Under the pieces are notes generated by a model. It was given only the letters and a program-made list of their open reading frames with translations. It searched no databases and was not told the DNA's origin. A stretch of DNA of 8,520 nt from Pyrinomonadaceae bacterium (lineage in GTDB: Bacteria > Acidobacteriota > Blastocatellia > Pyrinomonadales > Pyrinomonadaceae): contig JACMLC010000226.1 of NCBI GenBank assembly GCA_014379795.1, positions 1 through 8,520 of the forward strand, written 5' to 3'. The translations under genes and the position numbers were made by a program. This document shows positions 6,156-8,520 of the stretch, piece by piece; position 1 is the first letter of the stretch; every line of letters begins with the position of its first letter.

Positions 6156-6193
6156 GGGTCAATTCTTGCCAAGCCACAGATGGGAGTTGCCCC
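6156..6193 (+). other. Inter-precursor hairpin (before precursor 6)
   Basis: CAATTCT (6160-6166) pairs with GGAGTTG (6183-6189). After a T/C mismatch, GGG (6156-6158) pairs with CCC (6191-6193). The loop contains CCACAG. It is nearly the same sequence as the hairpin before precursor 3. Confidence 0.55.
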
Positions 6194-6224
6194 CGATCAC
6201 CCACACTAGAAGGAGAGAAACGTC

Positions 6225-6419
6225 ATGCCAAAGAGCAGCACCACCAAGAGCGCGAAGAAGCGCACACAGGTCAAAGACCTACCGAAGAAAGAGAAGAAGT
6301 TGAGCGCGGGAGAAATGAAGAAGGTCAAGGGCGGTCTCGGCGATACCGGGACGCATGAGGTAGGACACGTTAAGCCGAAGCCGAAGACGCCCGGATTCGG
6401 CGGCGACGAACAGTGGTGA
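6225..6419 (+). CDS. Lys-rich leader RiPP precursor 6, longest core
   Basis: 64 residues. The start is ATG at 6225 with AGAAGGAG at 6208-6215; the stop is TGA at 6417-6419. The leader (1-37) starts MPKSSTTKSAKKRTQVKDLP and ends GEMKKVKGG. The 27-residue core is the longest of the array. It begins LGDTGTHEVGHVKPKPKT and ends PGFGGDEQW. It has two His, seven Gly-or-Asp residues near the ends, a KPKPK stretch, a second internal Gly-Gly and a C-terminal Trp, whereas the other Lys-leader cores end in Lys. The stop is TGA and the conserved GCCACAGCAATCAG element after the stop is absent, so its 3' side has diverged or recombined. Precursor status is supported by the leader; the final chemistry is unknown. 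Confidence 0.87.
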   Translation: MPKSSTTKSAKKRTQVKDLPKKEKKLSAGEMKKVKGGLGDTGTHEVGHVKPKPKTPGFGGDEQW

Positions 6420-6442
6420 CATCTGAAGTGAGTACACACACA

Positions 6443-6487
6443 AGATCAAATTCTTGGCTGCGTGAGCGGCGGCCAAGAATTTGATCT
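6443..6487 (+). repeat. Perfect 16-bp inverted repeat before precursor 7
   Basis: AGATCAAATTCTTGGC (6443-6458) and its exact reverse complement (6472-6487) enclose a 13-base loop. It includes the CAATTCTTG-like core of the sister hairpins but is longer and perfect. There is no T-run after it. It ends 11 bases before the GGAG of precursor 7, so it could protect the downstream message, mark a processing site or limit ribosome access. Confidence 0.85.
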
Positions 6488-6511
6488 CAATAACCATTGG
6501 AGATGAACGCA

Positions 6512-6679
6512 ATGCCAAAGAGCAGCCCAAGCAAGAGCGCGAAGAAGCGGGTCAAAGTTCAGAATCTTCCGGCTCAGGCGAAGACTTTGACCGAGAAGGA
6601 AGCGAAGAAGGTCAAGGGCGGCTTCGTCGCCACGGGGGTAGAATTAGTGATAGCGAAAAAAACTCTCTCGACCAAGTAG
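6512..6679 (+). CDS. Lys-rich leader RiPP precursor 7, most divergent leader
   Basis: 55 residues from ATG at 6512, nine bases after GGAG (6499-6502); TAG at 6677-6679. A TTG at 6497 lies in frame but overlaps the Shine-Dalgarno site, so the ATG is chosen. The leader (1-37) starts MPKSSPSKSAKKRVKVQNLP and ends TEKEAKKVKGG. It has NLP in place of DLP and LT-x-KEA in place of LS-x-DM, so it stands between the Lys-rich family and the two acidic precursors. The 18-residue core is FVATGVELVIAKKTLSTK: hydrophobic, with no Pro and no Cys, and with Thr and Ser near the end. Lack of Pro means proline hydroxylation cannot be common to all cores. The broken unit at 3386 is closest to this subtype. Confidence 0.85.
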   Translation: MPKSSPSKSAKKRVKVQNLPAQAKTLTEKEAKKVKGGFVATGVELVIAKKTLSTK

Positions 6680-6699
6680 TGAGCTACAGCAATCAACTA

Positions 6700-6738
6700 G
6701 GGTCAATTCTTGATTAGGCACAGCCTAGAATTGAACCC
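6700..6738 (+). other. Inter-precursor hairpin (before precursor 8)
   Basis: GGGTCAATTCT (6700-6710) pairs with AGAATTGAACCC (6727-6738), giving eleven pairs with one bulged A. An inner AGGC-ACA-GCCT hairpin (6716-6726) closes the top. CACAG is again in the loop. It lies a few bases before GAAGGAG. Confidence 0.7.
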
Positions 6739-6760
6739 ATCACCGAAGGAGATAAACGTT

Positions 6761-6931
6761 ATGCCAAAGAAGCAGAGCACGAAGCGCACACAGGTCAAAG
6801 ACCTGCCGCAGAAGGAAAAGAAGCTGAGCGCGGGAGACATGAAGAAGGTCAAAGGGGGAGCAGGGCAAACGCACTTTGGGGACGTACATATTGGAATAAA
6901 GGCGCCGGAAAAACAAACCGGGTCTAAGTAG
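6761..6931 (+). CDS. Lys-rich leader RiPP precursor 8
   Basis: 56 residues from ATG at 6761, with GAAGGAG at 6745-6751; TAG at 6929-6931. The frame is open back to 6710, but that extension covers the hairpin and Shine-Dalgarno site and is not used. The leader (1-33) is one residue shorter than that of precursor 2 (MPKKQSTKRTQVKDLPQKEK, loss of one Lys codon) and ends GDMKKVKGG. The 23-residue core begins AGQTHFGDVHIGIKAPE and ends KQTGSK. It contains two His, four Gly, one Pro and no Cys. This is the last array member; 75 bp later the cysteine-rich protein gene begins on the same strand, probably in the same transcript. Confidence 0.87.
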   Translation: MPKKQSTKRTQVKDLPQKEKKLSAGDMKKVKGGAGQTHFGDVHIGIKAPEKQTGSK

Positions 6932-7006
6932 CGAGCCACAGCAAGAGGAAAGATTTTCCGGTTCAGCGTTTTCGGCGTTCGCCGCTCACGCGAAGGAGGA
7001 ATAGCC

Positions 7007-8122
7007 GTGTCCATCAGTCGCACGAAACTGCCCGTCATTCAAACAACCGCGCTCCCGCCTCTCTACGCGGCGTGGATTGATGAGCTGCTGGCTGGCCCTA
7101 TCCCGCGCGAAACGGACGCGACCTGCGATGATTGCGCGATGTTGAGCGATGCGGGGACGGAAGCAGAGAGCGGCGAAACTTTCTTCAACCCGGAGACCAA
7201 GTGCTGCGCCTATGTCCCGGAGCTGCCGAATTATCTCGTCGGGCGCATGCTCGCTGACCGGGACGCGGCTTTTGCGAAGGGGCGCGCGACCGTTGTTGAG
7301 CGGCTGCAAGCAGGTGTCGGCGTCACGCCGCTTGGAATGGAGCCGCCGCCAATCTTCTCAGTGCTGTACGGTCGCAGCTCTGCCACGCTGTTCGGGCAGA
7401 GTCGGAGCTTGCGCTGCCCGCACTATCTGGCAGACGAAGGCGGGCGTTGCGGCGTCTGGAAGCATCGCGCTTCGGTCTGCGCGACGTGGCACTGCAAGTA
7501 CGTGCGCGGGGCGACCGGGATGACCTTCTGGCAGACCTTGCATAAATTGCTCTCAACCATCGAACAGAGCCTCGCGCGCTGGTGCGTGCATGAGCTTGAC
7601 CCCGGCGGCGACGCGCTCAAGCTGCTCTTCCCGTTAGGAGAAGAAAGCGCGCGCACACATGTTGACCCGCACGCGCTCGACGGCGCGCCTGAGCCGAAGA
7701 AGCAGCGTGCGCTGTGGGGCAATTGGGCCGGGCGCGAAGCGGAGTTTTATCAAGAGTGTGCGCGCCTCGTCGAATTGCTCAAGTGGCCGGATGTCCTCGC
7801 CTTGAGCGATCCTGCCGCTCGCATCTACGCACGAATGACCGGCGCGGCTTACGGGCAGCTCATGTCGGCGGAGTTGCCAAAGGCGCTCAAAGTCGGCTCT
7901 TTCCGTTGCGACCGCCTCAAGGGAGACACGCAGGTCATCAATTCAATGGAGCTGCCCCATGCGCTCCTCGAAGCGCTGCCCTACTTCGATGGCCGCCCCA
8001 CTCAACATGCGCTTGCGGCCATCCGTGCAGAGCGCGGCATCATCCTCCACCGCGCGCTGGTTCGCAAGCTGGTTGACTTCCAGATTCTCGTTTCGTGTGA
8101 ACAGCCATCAGGCGCGAGCTAG
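7007..8122 (+). CDS. Cys-rich protein of unknown function with possible winged-helix (RRE-like) C-terminus
   Basis: 371 residues, GTG start at 7007 with GAAGGAGG at 6992-6999, TAG at 8120-8122. I do not recognise a named family. The N-terminal half has a cysteine pattern suited to a metal or Fe-S site: C40-x2-C43, C66-C67 in KCCAYVPELPNYLVG, then C137, C148, C158 and C163 in RCPHY...CGVW...CATWHCK. It resembles small zinc/iron-chelating YkgJ-type motifs in spacing style only. The C-terminal 75 residues (about 290-364) read ELPHALLEALPYFDGRPT, then helices ending LVRKLVDFQILV. This looks like a PqqD-type winged helix, the fold used as a RiPP recognition element. That assignment is inference from pattern. 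The gene follows the array closely, so it may act in precursor recognition or in sulfur or redox chemistry. No signal peptide or membrane segment is seen. Confidence 0.8.
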   Translation: MSISRTKLPVIQTTALPPLYAAWIDELLAGPIPRETDATCDDCAMLSDAGTEAESGETFFNPETKCCAYVPELPNYLVGRMLADRDAAFAKGRATVVERLQAGVGVTPLGMEPPPIFSVLYGRSSATLFGQSRSLRCPHYLADEGGRCGVWKHRASVCATWHCKYVRGATGMTFWQTLHKLLSTIEQSLARWCVHELDPGGDALKLLFPLGEESARTHVDPHALDGAPEPKKQRALWGNWAGREAEFYQECARLVELLKWPDVLALSDPAARIYARMTGAAYGQLMSAELPKALKVGSFRCDRLKGDTQVINSMELPHALLEALPYFDGRPTQHALAAIRAERGIILHRALVRKLVDFQILVSCEQPSGAS

Positions 8123-8167
8123 CGGCTACTGCTTTCGTAAATTGGGCCAGACGTTTTAGAAAATGTT

Positions 8168-8194
8168 TTGTCCGGGCGGCGGCTGTGTTATAGT
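8168..8194 (+). promoter_or_regulatory. Extended -10 promoter for the terminal acidic precursor
   Basis: TGTTATAGT (8186-8194) is an extended -10 (TG-n-TATAGT, five of six). TTGTCC (8168-8173) is a possible weak -35 with a short 15-base spacer. The start would be near 8201, giving a 115-base leader that contains the hairpin at 8216-8232. This indicates separate expression of the 8317 gene. Confidence 0.55.
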
Positions 8195-8215
8195 GCGCGC
8201 CCACCTATTTCATAG

Positions 8216-8236
8216 GGCGACAGCGAGTCGCCTTTT
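8216..8236 (+). terminator. Terminator-like hairpin inside the 5' leader (possible attenuator)
   Basis: GGCGAC-AGCGA-GTCGCC is a perfect 6-bp GC-rich stem with a 5-base loop followed at once by TTTT. It lies between the predicted promoter and the precursor ATG at 8317, so transcription of that gene would have to pass it. It could end stray transcription or act as an attenuator. The T-run is short, so strength is uncertain. Confidence 0.45.
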
Positions 8237-8316
8237 CCAGGGCATCTATTTCTACCTGCCCGTCTTTTTCACTCTTGAATTATGGAGTGACCGCACCGAA
8301 AAAGGAGCACCGTATC

Positions 8317-8478
8317 ATGTCAGAAAACTCAGAAAACAAACCAGACGAGGAGACCGAGGAGAAGAGCGGTATTAAGATCACGGATCTAGAACAACCGGAA
8401 GAGGAATTGACGGATGAGGAAGCGAAGCGAGTGAAGGGCGGCGCTACGCCTTGGAAAGAACAGTTCCCTTGGGTGTAA
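8317..8478 (+). CDS. Small double-glycine RiPP precursor, acidic leader, Trp/Pro core
   Basis: 53 residues from ATG at 8317, nine bases after AAGGAG (8302-8307); TAA at 8476-8478. The frame is open to 8275, but the downstream ATG has the ribosome site. The leader (1-42) is very acidic at first (MSENSENKPDEETEEKSG), then has IKITDLEQPEEELTDEEAKR and VKGG. The DL...LT-x-EEA-x-R-[VI]KGG pattern links it to the precursor at 340-513 and more distantly to the Lys-rich array. The core is only 11 residues, ATPWKEQFPWV, with two Trp, two Pro, one Phe, one Lys and one Glu, and no Cys, Ser or Gly. The single Lys and Glu would allow one side-chain amide link of the kind ATP-grasp enzymes make; this is speculation. 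It has its own promoter and flanking hairpins, so it is probably a separate transcription unit. Confidence 0.83.
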   Translation: MSENSENKPDEETEEKSGIKITDLEQPEEELTDEEAKRVKGGATPWKEQFPWV

Positions 8479-8497
8479 AAGGTGGTGACGGTGACAA

Positions 8498-8519
8498 GGA
8501 CGACAGCGAGTCGCCTTTT
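8498..8519 (+). terminator. Terminator-like hairpin after the terminal precursor
   Basis: CGAC-AGCGA-GTCG forms four pairs; past an A/C mismatch one G-C pair adds to the stem, and TTTT follows at 8516-8519. It lies 20 bases after the stop at 8478. The stem is weaker than that of the first copy at 8216, and the window ends before the T-run can be followed. Confidence 0.45.
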
Positions 8520-8520
8520 C

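Larger units (their letters stand above)
2637..6931 (+). repeat. Tandem precursor array, about 250-bp units, interrupted by tfuA-ycaO
   Basis: Precursor starts lie at 2637, 2875, 3137 and 3386, then 5975, 6225, 6512 and 6761, with spacings of 238, 262, 249, 250, 287 and 249 bases. A unit is: Shine-Dalgarno site, conserved leader, variable core, stop, a GAGCCACAGCAATCAGCTA-like element in most copies, hairpin with CACAG in the loop. Two start-region types (ATCACCGAAGGAG and ACCCACACTAGAAGGAG) and two leader types (KKQ and KSS) are mixed in different combinations, a sign of repeated duplication and recombination. The tfuA-ycaO pair lies between the fourth and fifth units. Confidence 0.85.
8218..8520 (+). 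repeat. 20-bp direct repeat flanking the terminal precursor gene
   Basis: CGACAGCGAGTCGCCTTTTC occurs exactly at 8218-8237 and again at 8501-8520, the window edge. The two copies bracket the acidic precursor gene. Each contains the hairpin plus T-run. The match may extend beyond the window. Confidence 0.9.

Noticed and set aside
2814..6738. Inter-precursor hairpins as Rho-independent terminators
   Set aside because: None is followed by a T-run; a Shine-Dalgarno site follows within a few bases.
2637..6931. Regular repeats suggestive of a CRISPR-like or satellite array
   Set aside because: The repeated part is coding leader plus spacer of about 250 bp, with start and stop signals, not short repeats with uniform spacers.
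2637..6931. Lanthipeptide or thiazole-type bacteriocin precursors
   Set aside because: No Cys in any core or leader and no lanthionine synthetase in the window.
7149..7523. 124-codon ORF in another frame inside the Cys-rich gene
   Set aside because: Arg/Ser/Ala-rich shadow of the 7007-8122 gene with no start signal.

Overview
The window is most of a natural-product (RiPP, ribosomally made and modified peptide) gene cluster from a GC-rich bacterium that uses clear AAGGAG-type Shine-Dalgarno sites. No rRNA, tRNA or taxon marker is present, so the host cannot be named. Gene style is compatible with Acidobacteriota or a similar soil phylum, but that is a guess.

Layout. Positions 1-226 hold the 3' end of an export ABC transporter of the kind often fused to a leader-cleaving C39 peptidase. 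On the minus strand are a small acidic double-glycine precursor (340-513, with its own promoter) and a 537-residue fusion of a prolyl-4-hydroxylase-like 2-oxoglutarate/Fe(II) oxygenase with a RimK-like ATP-grasp ligase (651-2264). A 372-bp divergent region (2265-2636) carries candidate promoters for both directions. On the plus strand follow three intact precursor genes and one broken one (2637-3436), a TfuA-like protein (3449-4750) overlapping a YcaO cyclodehydratase-family protein by four bases (4747-5892), four more precursors (5975-6931), and a cysteine-rich protein of unknown function with a possible winged-helix C-terminus (7007-8122). A separate promoter then drives an acidic-leader precursor with a short Trp/Pro core (8317-8478), followed by a terminator-like hairpin at the window edge.

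How the parts may work together. Seven intact Lys-rich precursors share one leader (consensus VKDLPxKEKKLSxxDMKKVKGG) and end in unrelated cores of 17-27 residues with no cysteine. Units recur about every 250 bp, and most are preceded by a hairpin whose sequence varies while its pairing is kept. YcaO plus TfuA is the known pair for peptide backbone thioamidation. Thioamidation of these cores, perhaps with proline hydroxylation or ATP-dependent ligation by the fused enzyme, cleavage after Gly-Gly and export by the ABC transporter is the simplest model. The chemistry is inferred; the array, leader conservation and enzyme motifs are read directly from the sequence.
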